Of a stretch of DNA of 64,000 bases, positions 26,687-35,858 are shown piece after piece (the first letter of the stretch is position 1; the number at the start of each line of letters is the position of its first letter). Under the pieces are notes generated by a model that saw only the letters and a program-made list of their open reading frames with translations, searched no databases and was not told where the DNA came from. The DNA is from Bradyrhizobium canariense. GTDB taxonomy: Bacteria > Pseudomonadota > Alphaproteobacteria > Rhizobiales > Xanthobacteraceae. The stretch is from assembly GCF_900105125.1 (NCBI RefSeq), contig NZ_LT629750.1, positions 4,739,001 through 4,803,000 of the forward strand, read 5' to 3'. The translations under genes were made by a program, and so were the position numbers.

Positions 26687-27196
26687 ATGACGGTATTGAC
26701 CTGGTCGGACGATCGCGTCGAGCAACTCAAGAAGCTCTGGGAGGCCGGACTTTCGGCCAGCCAGATCGCGGCGGAACTCGGAAATGTGACGCGAAACGCC
26801 GTGATCGGTAAGGTGCATCGGCTTGGCCTTTCCGGCCGCGCCAAGAGCCCCTCTTCGGCAGCGCCACGCCAGCGCAAGGCGCGGCCGGCCCAGCACATGA
26901 TGCGGGTTTCGCGGCCGGTCTCACGCGGCAACACTGCACTGGCCCATGCCTTCGAAGTCGAGATGGAGCCGGATCCGATCGCCTATGACAACGTGGTGCC
27001 GATGAGCCAGCGCCTGTCGCTGCTGGAGCTCAACGAGGCCACCTGCCATTGGCCTGTCGGCGACCCTTCCAGTCCGGAGTTTTTCTTTTGCGGCGGCAAG
27101 GCGCTGTCCGGCCTGCCCTATTGCGCGCATCACTCGCGGGTGGCCTATCAGCCCGCCGGCGACCGCCGCCGGCAGCCGTCGAAGCCGGCGCGGTAA
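26687..27196 (+). CDS. gcrA: GcrA family cell-cycle regulator
   Basis: 169 residues from ATG 26687 with AGGGA nine bases upstream; two in-frame Met codons precede it. The N-terminal DNA-binding domain LTWSDDRVEQLKKLWEAGLSASQIAAELGNVTRNAVIGKVHRLGLSGRAK is the GcrA signature. The C-terminal sigma-70-interacting part has the usual Cys/His cluster (ATCHWPVGDP, FFFCGGKALSGLPYCAHHS). GcrA acts with RNA polymerase holoenzyme at methylated promoters in alphaproteobacterial cell-cycle control. Confidence 0.93.
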   Translation: MTVLTWSDDRVEQLKKLWEAGLSASQIAAELGNVTRNAVIGKVHRLGLSGRAKSPSSAAPRQRKARPAQHMMRVSRPVSRGNTALAHAFEVEMEPDPIAYDNVVPMSQRLSLLELNEATCHWPVGDPSSPEFFFCGGKALSGLPYCAHHSRVAYQPAGDRRRQPSKPAR

Positions 27197-27231
27197 GATC
27201 GACTTACGACGATTTATCTGCGAAGATTTGT

Positions 27232-27352
27232 TGCCGTCCCGGCAAAATGCCGGGACCTATAACCACCGGCGTTCGTGGTTATGCAAGCTGGCCACTTCGG
27301 CTCATTAAAATTTTACATCAGGGGTTATGAGTCCTGGCGATGGCCGGGACGA
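27232..27352. repeat. Palindromic intergenic repeat between gcrA and phoB
   Basis: About 120 bp with outer arms CGTCCCGGC and GCCGGGACG and inner hairpins (GTCCCGGCAAAATGCCGGGAC; ATAACCACCGGCGTTCGTGGTTAT). It fills the space between the convergent gcrA and phoB genes and could serve as a two-way transcript end. It resembles the dispersed repeats elsewhere in overall design but not closely in sequence. Confidence 0.55.
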
Positions 27353-27372
27353 GAGCTATTTAATGCGGCTCG

Positions 27373-28074
27373 TTACTCGACCTTCGCAAAGCGGTCGTCG
27401 AGCGCGTAGCCGGCACCACGCACGGTGCGAATAGGATCCTGTTCACGGCCCGGATTGAGCAGCTTGCGCAGCCGTCCGATGTGCACATCCACCGTACGCT
27501 CATCGATATAGATATCGCGGCCCCATACGCTGTCGAGCAATTGCTCGCGGCTGAACACCCGTCCCGGATGCTCGAGGAAAAATTCCAATAGCCGGTACTC
27601 GGTCGGACCGAGATCGATCGGACGCCCCGAACGCGCGACGCGGCGCTTCTCGCGATCGAGCTCGATATCGCCATAGGTGAGTACGGTGGCGAGGCGTTCG
27701 GGACTGGCGCGGCGCAAAAGACCCTTTACCCGCGCCAGCAATTCCGGCACCGAGAACGGCTTGACGATGTAATCGTCGGCACCGGTCGCAAGCCCCCTGA
27801 CCCGCTCGCTTTCTTCGCCGCGCGCGGTCAGCATGATGATCGGAAGCTGCCTGGTCTCAGGCCGCGCCCGCAACCTTCGGCACAGCTCGATCCCGGACAA
27901 CCCCGGCAGCATCCAGTCGAGCACGATCAGATCCGGAACACGTTCCTTCAGCCGTGTGTCGGCGTCATCGCCGCGCCCGACCGTTTCAACGTCATAGCCT
28001 TCGGCGTCCAGGTTGTAGCGCAGCAGCGTGGTAAGCGCTTCTTCGTCTTCAACCACCAGAATGCGCGCGCTCAT
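27373..28074 (-). CDS. phoB: Phosphate response regulator PhoB
   Basis: 233 residues from ATG 28074, giving the usual start MSARILVVEDEEAL. The receiver domain has the acidic pair EDEE, phospho-acceptor Asp in VLDWMLPGLSG and Lys in YIVKPFSVPELLAR. The C-terminal winged helix (DLGPTEYRLLEFFLEHPGRVFSREQLLDSVWG, RTVDVHIGRLRKLL) is OmpR/PhoB type. It binds Pho boxes when PhoR phosphorylates it. It is the last gene of pstS-pstC-pstA-pstB-phoU-phoB, 13 bp after phoU. Confidence 0.95.
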   Translation of the reverse strand: MSARILVVEDEEALTTLLRYNLDAEGYDVETVGRGDDADTRLKERVPDLIVLDWMLPGLSGIELCRRLRARPETRQLPIIMLTARGEESERVRGLATGADDYIVKPFSVPELLARVKGLLRRASPERLATVLTYGDIELDREKRRVARSGRPIDLGPTEYRLLEFFLEHPGRVFSREQLLDSVWGRDIYIDERTVDVHIGRLRKLLNPGREQDPIRTVRGAGYALDDRFAKVE

Positions 28075-28087
28075 ATGCAGCCTTCCC

Positions 28088-28804
28088 TCAGTTTCCGGGT
28101 ACGGTTGTGGCAAACGTCGTCATGTCGCCCTTCGGGCGCTTGTCGAGTATCTGCTGACCTTCGATCATGTAGAACACGGTTTCCGCAATATTGGTGGCAT
28201 GGTCGCCGATCCGCTCGATGTTCTTGGCGCAGAACATCAGATGGATACAGAAGCTGATGTTGCGCGGATCTTCCATCATATAGGTCAGGAGTTCGCGGAA
28301 CAGCGACGTGCAGATCGCGTCGACTTCCTCGTCGCCCTTCCACACCGTCATCGCCGCCGGCAAATCGTGCGCCGCATAGGCATCGAGCACGGATTTAACC
28401 TGCGACTGCACCAGGTCGGTCATATGCTCGAGGCCGCGGATCAGCTTCAGCGGCTGAAAATCGCTCTCCAGCGCCGCGACCCGCTTGCCCATGTTCTTGG
28501 CAAGATCGCCGATCCGCTCGAGATCGGTCGCGACCCGCATGGCGCCGACGATCTCGCGCAGATCCACCGCCATCGGCTGACGCCGCGCAATGGTCAGAAC
28601 CGCGCGTTCCTCGATCGTGCGCTGCAGATTATCGATCTCAATATCCGAAACCACGACATGCTTGCCCAGCGCGACGTCACGACGGATCAGCGCATCGACG
28701 GATTCGGTAATCATGCGCTCGGCAAGGCCACCCATCTCGGCGACCAGCCTGGTTAGTTCCTGAAGATCGCTGTCGAACGCCTTGGCGGTGTGCTCAGAAG
28801 CCAT
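28088..28804 (-). CDS. phoU: Phosphate signalling protein PhoU
   Basis: 238 residues forming two PhoU three-helix repeats. The family motifs are LTRLVAEMGGLAERMITESVDAL and DLERIGDLAKNMGKRV in the first half, and FCIHLMFCAKNIERIGDHATNIAETVFYM in the second. It links the Pst transporter to the PhoR kinase and keeps the regulon off when phosphate is plentiful. It lies 11 bp after pstB and 13 bp before phoB in one transcript. Confidence 0.95.
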   Translation of the reverse strand: MASEHTAKAFDSDLQELTRLVAEMGGLAERMITESVDALIRRDVALGKHVVVSDIEIDNLQRTIEERAVLTIARRQPMAVDLREIVGAMRVATDLERIGDLAKNMGKRVAALESDFQPLKLIRGLEHMTDLVQSQVKSVLDAYAAHDLPAAMTVWKGDEEVDAICTSLFRELLTYMMEDPRNISFCIHLMFCAKNIERIGDHATNIAETVFYMIEGQQILDKRPKGDMTTFATTVPGN

Positions 28805-28815
28805 GTTCTATCTCC

Positions 28816-29637
28816 TCAGCCGAACCGGCCGGTGATGTAATCCTGGGTGCGTCGATCGCTCGGCGAGGTGAAAATCTTGTTGGTGTCGTCGAACTCGATC
28901 AGCTCGCCGAGATACATGAAGGCGGTCTTGTCCGAGACGCGGGCGGCCTGCTGCATGTTATGGGTCACGATGGCGATCGTATAGTGCTCGGCCAGTTCCT
29001 GAATCAACTCCTCGACCTTGGCGGTCGAAATCGGATCGAGCGCCGAACATGGCTCGTCGAACAGGATCACTTCGGGCCGCACCGCGACGGTACGGGCGAT
29101 GCAGAGCCGCTGCTGCTGGCCGCCGGACAGGCTGAGACCAGAGGCGTTCAGCTTGTCCTTGACCTCGTTCCAGAGCGCGCCGCCGCGCAACGCCTTCTCC
29201 ACGCGGTCGTCCATTTCGGATTTGGAAATCTTCTCATAAAGACGGATACCGAAGGCGATGTTTTCATAGATCGTCATCGGAAACGGCGTCGGCTTTTGAA
29301 ATACCATGCCGACGCGCGCGCGTAGCAGATTGAGATCGAGCTTGGGATCGAGAATGTTGGTCTGGTCGAGCATCAACTGGCCGACGGCGCGCTGCCCCGG
29401 ATAGAGATCGTACATCCGGTTGAAAATCCGCAGCAATGTCGATTTGCCGCAACCGGACGGACCGATAAAAGCGGTGACGCGATTGGTGCCGAGCGTCAGA
29501 TTGATGTTCTTCAGCGCATGATGCTCGCCGTAATAGAAGTTCAGGTTGCGCACGCTGACTTTGGCCGGGGCATCCGGCAACGGCGCCGCAGGAACGGGTC
29601 CGCTCGAACTACCCACGGATACAGAGACTTCGTTCAT
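28816..29637 (-). CDS. pstB: Phosphate ABC transporter ATPase PstB
   Basis: 273 residues from ATG 29637, which overlaps the pstA stop by four bases (ATGA). All ATPase motifs are visible: Walker [10 protein letters not shown], the Q loop [13 protein letters not shown], signature [13 protein letters not shown], Walker [14 protein letters not shown] and the H loop IVTHNMQQA. It powers high-affinity phosphate import with PstC and PstA at the inner membrane. Confidence 0.95.
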   Translation of the reverse strand: MNEVSVSVGSSSGPVPAAPLPDAPAKVSVRNLNFYYGEHHALKNINLTLGTNRVTAFIGPSGCGKSTLLRIFNRMYDLYPGQRAVGQLMLDQTNILDPKLDLNLLRARVGMVFQKPTPFPMTIYENIAFGIRLYEKISKSEMDDRVEKALRGGALWNEVKDKLNASGLSLSGGQQQRLCIARTVAVRPEVILFDEPCSALDPISTAKVEELIQELAEHYTIAIVTHNMQQAARVSDKTAFMYLGELIEFDDTNKIFTSPSDRRTQDYITGRFG

Positions 29638-30479
29638 TTTGCAGCCCTCTCGGCGCCAAGATAACGCGCGCCAATATTCAACGCGAGTACGGTTAGAGTA
29701 ATAAGCAAGGCCCCGCTCCAGGCGAGTTCCTTCCAATAAGCGTAGGGGCTTTGCACGAAGTTGTTGATGGTCACCGGCAGGTTGGCCATCGTCTTGGTCA
29801 GATCGAGGCTGAAGAACTGGTTGCTCAGCGCGGTGAACAATAGCGGCGCGGTCTCGCCGGCAACACGCGCGGTTGCGAGCAGGACGCCTGTGATCAGGCC
29901 GGAGCGTGCAGCCCGGTAAGCGATCCGCTTGATAACGAGCGAACGCGGCAGCCCCAGCGCCGATGCCGCCTCGCGCAACGGGTTGGGCACCAACAGCAGC
30001 ATATCTTCGGTGGTGCGGAGCACGACAGGGATGACGATCACGGCCAGCGCCAGTGCACCGGCCAGGGCCGAGAACCCGCCCATCGGCACCACGACGGCGC
30101 CATAGATGAACAGGCCAATGATGATGGAGGGTGCGCTGAGGAGAATGTCGTTGATGAAGCGGATCACCGAGGTCAGGTGATCATGCTTGCCGTATTCGGC
30201 GAGATAGGTGCCAGCGAACAGGCCAAGCGGCGCGCCAATGCCGACGCCGATCACGGTCATGATGACCGAACCGATGATCGCGTTCAGCAAGCCGCCTTCG
30301 GTCGAACCCGGCGGGGGCGTATTCTCCGTAAAAAGCTGGAGACTTAAGCCCGCAACTCCGTTGTAAAACAGGGTGATCAGAATCAGCGCAAGCCAAGTCA
30401 CGCCGAACAAGGCGGCTCCGACGCAGAGCCCGCGGATGATGATGTCCTTGCGACGGCGTGATGCGTAAATCGGGTTCAT
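29634..30479 (-). CDS. pstA: Phosphate ABC transporter permease PstA
   Basis: 281 residues with six membrane helices and the permease coupling loop [36 protein letters not shown]. The family start ([33 protein letters not shown]) fits PstA. It pairs with PstC as the membrane channel for phosphate. It starts four bases after the pstC stop and overlaps pstB, so the four genes are tightly coupled. Confidence 0.94.
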   Translation of the reverse strand: MNPIYASRRRKDIIIRGLCVGAALFGVTWLALILITLFYNGVAGLSLQLFTENTPPPGSTEGGLLNAIIGSVIMTVIGVGIGAPLGLFAGTYLAEYGKHDHLTSVIRFINDILLSAPSIIIGLFIYGAVVVPMGGFSALAGALALAVIVIPVVLRTTEDMLLLVPNPLREAASALGLPRSLVIKRIAYRAARSGLITGVLLATARVAGETAPLLFTALSNQFFSLDLTKTMANLPVTINNFVQSPYAYWKELAWSGALLITLTVLALNIGARYLGAERAAK

Positions 30480-30483
30480 GAGT

Positions 30484-31482
30484 TCAATTCCCCGCCTTCT
30501 TTTCCAGCCGCAACAACATCAGCCGCGCCGCGGCCAGCACGAAGAACGTCAGCACGAACAGCAACAGGCCGAGCAAAATGAGCGCCGATTGATGCAAGCC
30601 GTCGCTTTCGGCAAACTCGCTGGCGATCGCCGCCGAAATCGTCGTGCCCGGCCCGAAGATCGAGGACGAGATGCGGAATGAATTGCCGATGATGAAAGTG
30701 ACCGCCATGGTTTCGCCGAGCGCACGGCCGAGCGCCAGCATGATGCCGCCGATGACGCCGACGCGGGTATAGGGAATGACCACATTGCGGACCACTTCCC
30801 ATGTGGTGCAGCCGACGCCGTAGGCTGCTTCCTTCAACACCGGCGGCACCGTCTTGAACACGTCGACCGAGATTGCGGTGATGAACGGCAGCACCATGAT
30901 GGCGAGGATCAGCGCCGCATTGAACAGGCTGAGATAGGAGGGTGGACCACCGAAGATCGAGCCGAGCACCGGAATGCCGTCAAACAACCCGATCATGAAG
31001 GGTTGAAACGTGTAGGCCAGGAACGGGCCGAGGACGAAGAACCCCCACATGCCGTAGATAATCGAAGGAATGCCCGCGAGCAGCTCGATCGCTATTCCGA
31101 TCGGGCGGCGCAGCCATTGCGGGCAGAGCTCGGTCAGGAAGATGGCGATGCCAAGCCCGACCGGAATGGCGATCAGCATCGCGATGAAGGACGTCACCAG
31201 CGTGCCGTAGATCGGACCGAGGGCACCCAGCACCGGCGGATCCGCCGATGGCGCCCAGCGCTGCGTCCACAGGAACGCGAAGCCGTACTCCCTCATCGCG
31301 GGCCAGGCGCCCACGATCAGCGAAAGAATGATGCCGCCGAGAATAAGCAGCACCGAAATCGCACAGATACGGGTGATCCAGTAAAAAGTAACGTCGCCGA
31401 GTTTGAAGGCGTTCAGCGCCTTGGCACGATCGTAAGGTCCGGCGGCTTCCATTACATCGCTCTGAACGGCCATGTCTGCCAC
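30484..31482 (-). CDS. pstC: Phosphate ABC transporter permease PstC
   Basis: 332 residues with about six membrane helices. Motifs [37 protein letters not shown] and the coupling loop [45 protein letters not shown] are those of PstC. It follows pstS after about 200 bp that hold a hairpin, a common way to keep more pstS than pstC message. Confidence 0.94.
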   Translation of the reverse strand: MADMAVQSDVMEAAGPYDRAKALNAFKLGDVTFYWITRICAISVLLILGGIILSLIVGAWPAMREYGFAFLWTQRWAPSADPPVLGALGPIYGTLVTSFIAMLIAIPVGLGIAIFLTELCPQWLRRPIGIAIELLAGIPSIIYGMWGFFVLGPFLAYTFQPFMIGLFDGIPVLGSIFGGPPSYLSLFNAALILAIMVLPFITAISVDVFKTVPPVLKEAAYGVGCTTWEVVRNVVIPYTRVGVIGGIMLALGRALGETMAVTFIIGNSFRISSSIFGPGTTISAAIASEFAESDGLHQSALILLGLLLFVLTFFVLAAARLMLLRLEKKAGN

Positions 31483-31614
31483 GCCAATCCCCTATACTGC
31501 ATAACCAAACTACCTGGAAATCCGGCGCTTCAGTCTTGAGCCGGATCTAGCGCGTTCAAACTTCAATCAGGCCGATAAGATGCCCGACAAATCCGACCTT
31601 GATGATCCGAGAAG

Positions 31615-31640
31615 CCCAACCCGGGATAACCCGGATTGGG
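31615..31640 (-). promoter_or_regulatory. Hairpin between pstS and pstC
   Basis: CCCAACCCGG (31615-31624) pairs with CCGGATTGGG (31631-31640) with one mismatch around a short loop. No T-run follows on the minus strand. It may protect the 3' end of a short pstS message or weaken read-through into pstC. The rest of 31483-31689 shows no gene. Confidence 0.45.
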
Positions 31641-31689
31641 TAGAGAGCGCGTTCTCTGTTGGCACGAAACCCGACCTCAGCTCTTTGCG

Positions 31690-32700
31690 TCAGCTCTTGA
31701 TTTCAGCCGACCAGGTCTTTTCGATCAGCTTGACCACCGATTCCGGCATCGGGATGTAGTCGAGCTCCTCAGCCATCTTGTCGCCCTTGGCGAAAGCGAA
31801 CTTGAAGAACTTGATCGCTTCCTGCGAGGCCGCCTTGTCGGTCGCATCCTTGTGCATCAGGATGAACGTCGAGGCCACGATCGGCCACGACTTGTCGCCG
31901 GGCTGGTCGGTCAGGATCAGGTAATAGCCGGGAGCATTTGCCCAATCGGCATTGGAAGCCGCCGCCTGGAAGGCTTCGGTGGTCGGCTGCACGGTCTTGC
32001 CGGCCTTGTTGACCAACCCGGTGTAGGTCAGCTTGTTCTGCTTGGCGTAGGCGTATTCGACGTAACCGATCGCATTCTTGGTCTGACCGATATTGCCGGA
32101 AACGCCCTCATTGCCCTTGGCGCCAACGCCAACCGGCCACTCGACCGCGGTGCCTGAACCCACCTTCGACTTCCAATCCGCGTTAACCTTGGAGAGATAG
32201 TCGGTGAAGTTGAAGGTCGTACCCGAACCGTCCGCGCGGTGAACGACGGCGATCGCGGCCGACGGCAGAGTGAGCTTCGGATTGAGCTTCTTGATCGCGG
32301 CGTCATCCCATTTGGTGATCGTGCCGAGGTAGATCTTGCCGAGGGTATCGCCATCCAGCACCATGTCGCCAGCCTTCACGCCGTCGATGTTCACCACCGG
32401 GACGATCGCGCCCATGATCATCGGCCACTGCGCGAAGCCATCCTTCTCGAGCTGATCGGCCTTCAGCGGCGCATCGGTCGCTCCGAACGTCACGGTCTTG
32501 GCCTGGATCTGCTTGATGCCGGCGCCGGACCCGATCGACTGGTAGTTCACGCTGCTGCCGGCGTCCTTCTTATAGGCATCCGCCCATTTCGACAGGACCG
32601 GGAAGATAAAGGTCGAGCCGGCACCGGTGATGTCAGCGGCGAATGCCGACGTCGATGCGGCAACCAAGCCGGCAGCGACGATAGCTTTCAGGAATTTCAT
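31690..32700 (-). CDS. pstS: Phosphate-binding protein PstS
   Basis: 336 residues with a signal peptide (1-21, cut after TSAFA) and the PstS start [24 protein letters not shown]. Phosphate-binding segments [28 protein letters not shown] and [16 protein letters not shown] are present. It is the periplasmic receptor that delivers phosphate to PstCAB. A Pho box lies about 100 bp upstream, so expression should rise on phosphate starvation. Confidence 0.95.
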   Translation of the reverse strand: MKFLKAIVAAGLVAASTSAFAADITGAGSTFIFPVLSKWADAYKKDAGSSVNYQSIGSGAGIKQIQAKTVTFGATDAPLKADQLEKDGFAQWPMIMGAIVPVVNIDGVKAGDMVLDGDTLGKIYLGTITKWDDAAIKKLNPKLTLPSAAIAVVHRADGSGTTFNFTDYLSKVNADWKSKVGSGTAVEWPVGVGAKGNEGVSGNIGQTKNAIGYVEYAYAKQNKLTYTGLVNKAGKTVQPTTEAFQAAASNADWANAPGYYLILTDQPGDKSWPIVASTFILMHKDATDKAASQEAIKFFKFAFAKGDKMAEELDYIPMPESVVKLIEKTWSAEIKS

Positions 32701-32796
32701 TGCTGGTCTCCATCTGGTGAGCGAAGCGCCGGACGCGCCCGATCGCGCTCACGCCGCTCGTTTAGGAGCGGTCAATGCCGCTTTTACGAAGGTTTG

Positions 32797-32813
32797 ATGA
32801 CAGGTGGATGACA
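32797..32813 (-). promoter_or_regulatory. Pho box upstream of pstS
   Basis: On the minus strand, TGTCAT occurs twice exactly 11 bp apart (plus-strand ATGACA at 32797-32802 and 32808-32813), the second preceded by C as in the CTGTCAT half-site consensus. Two such direct repeats define a PhoB binding site. It lies 97 bp before the pstS start and points toward it. Confidence 0.85.
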
Positions 32814-32818
32814 CAGGC

Positions 32819-32836
32819 AAGCAATTGAAATTGCTT
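32819..32836. repeat. Inverted repeat between phoR and pstS
   Basis: AAGCAATT pairs perfectly with AATTGCTT around two bases, immediately after the phoR stop and just upstream of the Pho box. It may end the phoR transcript, although no T-run follows on the phoR strand. Confidence 0.4.
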
Positions 32837-32840
32837 GGTT

Positions 32841-34142
32841 TTAGACCCCAGAAGGGGGCTTCGCCTGGGGAAAACAGGCGGTGAAAGTAGCGCCGTTTTT
32901 CAGCACGCTTTCGATCAAAAGCCGGCCGCGGTGCCGGTTAACAATATGTTTCACAAGCGATAATCCGAGCCCGGTTCCACCCTGCGCGCGGCTGTCGCCG
33001 ACATCCACCCGGTAGAACCGTTCGGTCAGCCGCGGCAGATGTTCCGGCGCGATGCCGGGACCGAAATCGCGCACCATGACGCGGACTTCGGGCACGCCCT
33101 CACCCGATATCGCTGACGTCAGCGATACAATGACCTTGCCGCCGGACGCGCCGTATTTCAGCGCGTTCTCGATCAGGTTTTCAAACAGCCGCAGCAGCTC
33201 CTCGCGGTCGCCCGCGATTGCCACCGGCGTCTCCGGCAAATCGATGTCGATCGCGACCTGGCGCTCCCGCGCCAGCGGCTCCAGCCCATCGGCGACCTGC
33301 CGGATGATCGGAACGATATCCACCAGCGTGTCGGGGCGAACATGGGCCGAAAGCTCGACCCGCGACAGCGACAGCAGGTCGTCGATCAGCCGCGCCATGC
33401 GCGTGGCCTGCGTGTGCATGATGCCGAGAAAGCGCTCGCGTGCCTTGGCGTCGTCCTTGGCCGGCCCCTGAAGGGTATCGATGAAGCCCGACAGCGCAGC
33501 CAGCGGCGTGCGCAGCTCATGACTGGCATTGGCCACGAAGTCGGCGCGCATTTCCTCGACCCGGCGCAGCGGCGTCTGGTCGTGGAACGTCATCAGCATG
33601 CATTTGTCGGTGCCGCCGAACAGGGTGGGCACTGGCACCGGCGTGACGATCAACTCCATCCAGCGATCGACCGGCACATGATCGAGATAGGTCGCGCGCC
33701 GGGTCTCGGACGTGGCGATGGCTTCGCGCAATGCAGTGATGATTTCAGGTGATCGCAAGGCGAACTGGGCGAGTTCGTTCTTGCGCAACGCCGGCGCAAG
33801 CTGCGCCGCCGCCGCGTTGAGGTGGATGACGCGGCCGGCACGGTCCAGCAGCACTGCGGGATCGGGCATGCCGGCAACGACGGCGCTGACAGCCGCGGTT
33901 TCGACCGGATTGACCCCGCGCACATCTTCACGCGACGTCGCCGCGTTGTGCAATCGCCACGGCACCAGGGCTGCCGCGGCGATGCAGGCAAAAACCGCGG
34001 TGGCGCGAACCGGCGACAGTTCGCCGAGTGCAACCAGCACGGCCAAGGCGAGAGCCGCGGTGAGCAGGATAATGGCAGCGTGCCGCAGCCGGTCAGGCCA
34101 CGGAGAATAGAAAGAGGAAGATGTCGGAGCTTCTAGGGCCAT
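32841..34142 (-). CDS. phoR: Phosphate sensor histidine kinase PhoR
   Basis: 433 residues from ATG 34142. Two membrane helices (about 20-60) are followed by a PAS region (VVAGMPDPAVLLDRAGRVIHLN) and the kinase core. H box FVANASHELRTPLAALSGFIDTL gives the phospho-His; N box LIENALKYG, G1 VRDFGPGIAPEHLPRLTERFYRVD and G2 GGTGLGLSLVKHIV follow. It phosphorylates PhoB when phosphate is scarce. It is upstream of pstS on the same strand and 31 bp after the YbhN-like gene, with the Pho box promoter between it and pstS. Confidence 0.94.
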   Translation of the reverse strand: MALEAPTSSSFYSPWPDRLRHAAIILLTAALALAVLVALGELSPVRATAVFACIAAAALVPWRLHNAATSREDVRGVNPVETAAVSAVVAGMPDPAVLLDRAGRVIHLNAAAAQLAPALRKNELAQFALRSPEIITALREAIATSETRRATYLDHVPVDRWMELIVTPVPVPTLFGGTDKCMLMTFHDQTPLRRVEEMRADFVANASHELRTPLAALSGFIDTLQGPAKDDAKARERFLGIMHTQATRMARLIDDLLSLSRVELSAHVRPDTLVDIVPIIRQVADGLEPLARERQVAIDIDLPETPVAIAGDREELLRLFENLIENALKYGASGGKVIVSLTSAISGEGVPEVRVMVRDFGPGIAPEHLPRLTERFYRVDVGDSRAQGGTGLGLSLVKHIVNRHRGRLLIESVLKNGATFTACFPQAKPPSGV

Positions 34143-34173
34143 CGAGCCGGCTCTCCCGTTCGGGTGCGCATCT

Positions 34174-35229
34174 TCAGGCGTTCGTGTCCCTGCGCTCCCG
34201 CACGTAAGCGGCTTCGCGGCGCGGTTCGACCTCAAGCCCTCGCGTCACCTGGCGCAGGCGCTTATTTCGCGCCCCCAGGATAACTTCCCGAAACGTCAGC
34301 AAGATTACAGATATGATAAATGGCGCAATATAATAGAGCAGGCGGAACAGCAGCATCCCTGCCAGCAGGTCTTCGCGGTCCATCTGCCACAGGCCGACCA
34401 GCATCGCGGCGTCGAACACGCCGAGCCCGCCGGGAGAATGACTGGCAAAGCCCAGCAGCGTCGCCGAGACGAAAATGACCGCGACGACGACGAAACCCAA
34501 ATTGGGTTCGTCGGGAACCAGCACATACATCGCCAGCGCACAAAAGCCGAGATCGACAATTCCGATCACGATCTGCAGCAGCGTCAGCGACCCGCCCGGC
34601 AGTATCACCGACCAGGGCCCGCGTCCGACCGTCCTCGGCCGCATTGAAACCCAGGCCACATACGCCAGCAGGCCCAGGATAATGGCGAACGCGGCCAGCC
34701 GATTGAGCCAGGGCGGCAATTGATCGATCGCCGACGCGGCCTCCGGATGATAGGCGATACCGAGCCCCAACACCGCAGCATTACCCAGCCAGAAGGTCAG
34801 GCCGGCCAGAAAACAGATCTTGGCGACGTCGATCGCGTTCAATCCCCAGCCGGAATAGATGCGGTAGCGCACCGCGCCACCGGTAAAGACACTGGCGCCG
34901 ACATTGTGCCCGATCGAATAGCTGGTGAAGGCGGCGAGCGCATTGACGCGGTAAGGGATATCGGCGCGGCCGATCGCGCGAACCGCAAACAGGTCATAGA
35001 AGGTCAGCGTGAAATAGCCCGCGGCCACGAACAAGCTGGCCAGGAAGATCGAGCGGGGTTCCGTCTCCTTGATCGCCTCGACGACCTCTTCGACGTCCAT
35101 GCCCCGCAGCATGTGGTAAAGTACGTAGCATGCAATCCCGATAACGGTGATGCTGACCGCAACACCCAATTTATGCAGGATTTGCTTCTGGCGCAGAAAC
35201 GACATCGCCCTGCGTATTGCTTCCAGCAT
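34174..35229 (-). CDS. YbhN/LPG-synthase-like membrane protein
   Basis: 351 residues with about eight membrane helices. The sequence TSYSIGHNVGASVFTGGAVRYRIYSGWGL and LLGFASHSPGGLGVFDAAML is the signature of the lysylphosphatidylglycerol synthase transmembrane (UPF0104/YbhN) family. It lacks the cytoplasmic aminoacyl-transferase domain of full MprF enzymes, so it is more likely a flippase-like or lipid-related membrane protein of unknown task. It is first in line before phoR (31 bp gap). Confidence 0.85.
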   Translation of the reverse strand: MLEAIRRAMSFLRQKQILHKLGVAVSITVIGIACYVLYHMLRGMDVEEVVEAIKETEPRSIFLASLFVAAGYFTLTFYDLFAVRAIGRADIPYRVNALAAFTSYSIGHNVGASVFTGGAVRYRIYSGWGLNAIDVAKICFLAGLTFWLGNAAVLGLGIAYHPEAASAIDQLPPWLNRLAAFAIILGLLAYVAWVSMRPRTVGRGPWSVILPGGSLTLLQIVIGIVDLGFCALAMYVLVPDEPNLGFVVVAVIFVSATLLGFASHSPGGLGVFDAAMLVGLWQMDREDLLAGMLLFRLLYYIAPFIISVILLTFREVILGARNKRLRQVTRGLEVEPRREAAYVRERRDTNA

Positions 35230-35557
35230 CTAGACCTCGAATTGCGATCCTGCGTCGTGGCCGCCGGGCGAATTTTTTCCGCTGCCGACGCCGCGCTTGC
35301 CCCCCGGCCCGATGTCGTAGCGCGTTTTGAGCCGGAGTGGAATTCGCTTGGGGTGAATAAAACGCGATCCTTCAATATATTAGGCTGGAATTAGTGACAC
35401 AGGATGCACAGTTTTGCTGCATTCTCCCCGCCCCCGTAAAAGGCGCTGCCATGCCGCGCCTGCGAGATGCACAGATTTTTCCCCTAACAGGCCTGGTTTG
35501 ACGGACATCGTCTAAAAAACCGCCGTTCCGGCGTTTCGCCGACGGGGCCGGCCGAAC
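35230..35557. other. Intergenic region with a terminator
   Basis: No gene is seen in this 328-bp gap. It holds the promoter region of the YbhN-like gene on the right side of its start, with an AT-rich patch around 35358-35400, and a Rho-independent terminator for the membrane-protein gene ending at 35558. Confidence 0.6.
35514..35545 (-). terminator. Rho-independent terminator
   Basis: On the minus strand a stem forms from 35545 to 35523 (CCGT-CGGCG, three-base loop, CGCCG-GA-ACGG), then GG and six T (35514-35519). It ends the OmpA/small membrane protein transcript 12 bp after its last stop. Confidence 0.75.
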
Positions 35558-35854
35558 TCAAGCGGCCGCCGTATGGCGCGACAGCACCCAGTCGCGCAAC
35601 CACGACCCGACCGCACAACCAGCCAGATACAACGCGAACATGATGAGGCCGAGGTCGAGCCAATAGCCCGGGCGGCCCGGAACCACGCGCGAGAGCGCGG
35701 CGACGACAAGCACCGCCACCAGGGCGGCGAGCCAGCGCGACGTCACCTTCGATACGCCCTGACCGCGGTGGACCACGGCAATCCAGCCGACCACAAAGCC
35801 CAGCAACAGCGAGCCCAGCAACCAGCCCCAGTGAAACATCGCCAGATATGCCAT
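35558..35854 (-). CDS. Small three-helix membrane protein
   Basis: 98 residues, nearly all in three hydrophobic helices (WGWLLGSLLLGFVVGWIAVV, WLAALVAVLVVAALSRVV, YWLDLGLIMFALYLAGCAVGSWL). It starts four bases after the OmpA-family gene stop, so the two are co-translated or at least co-transcribed, and a terminator follows at once. The family is unknown; the pairing suggests it helps place or anchor its partner in the envelope. Confidence 0.8.
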   Translation of the reverse strand: MAYLAMFHWGWLLGSLLLGFVVGWIAVVHRGQGVSKVTSRWLAALVAVLVVAALSRVVPGRPGYWLDLGLIMFALYLAGCAVGSWLRDWVLSRHTAAA

Positions 35855-35858
35855 GGCC

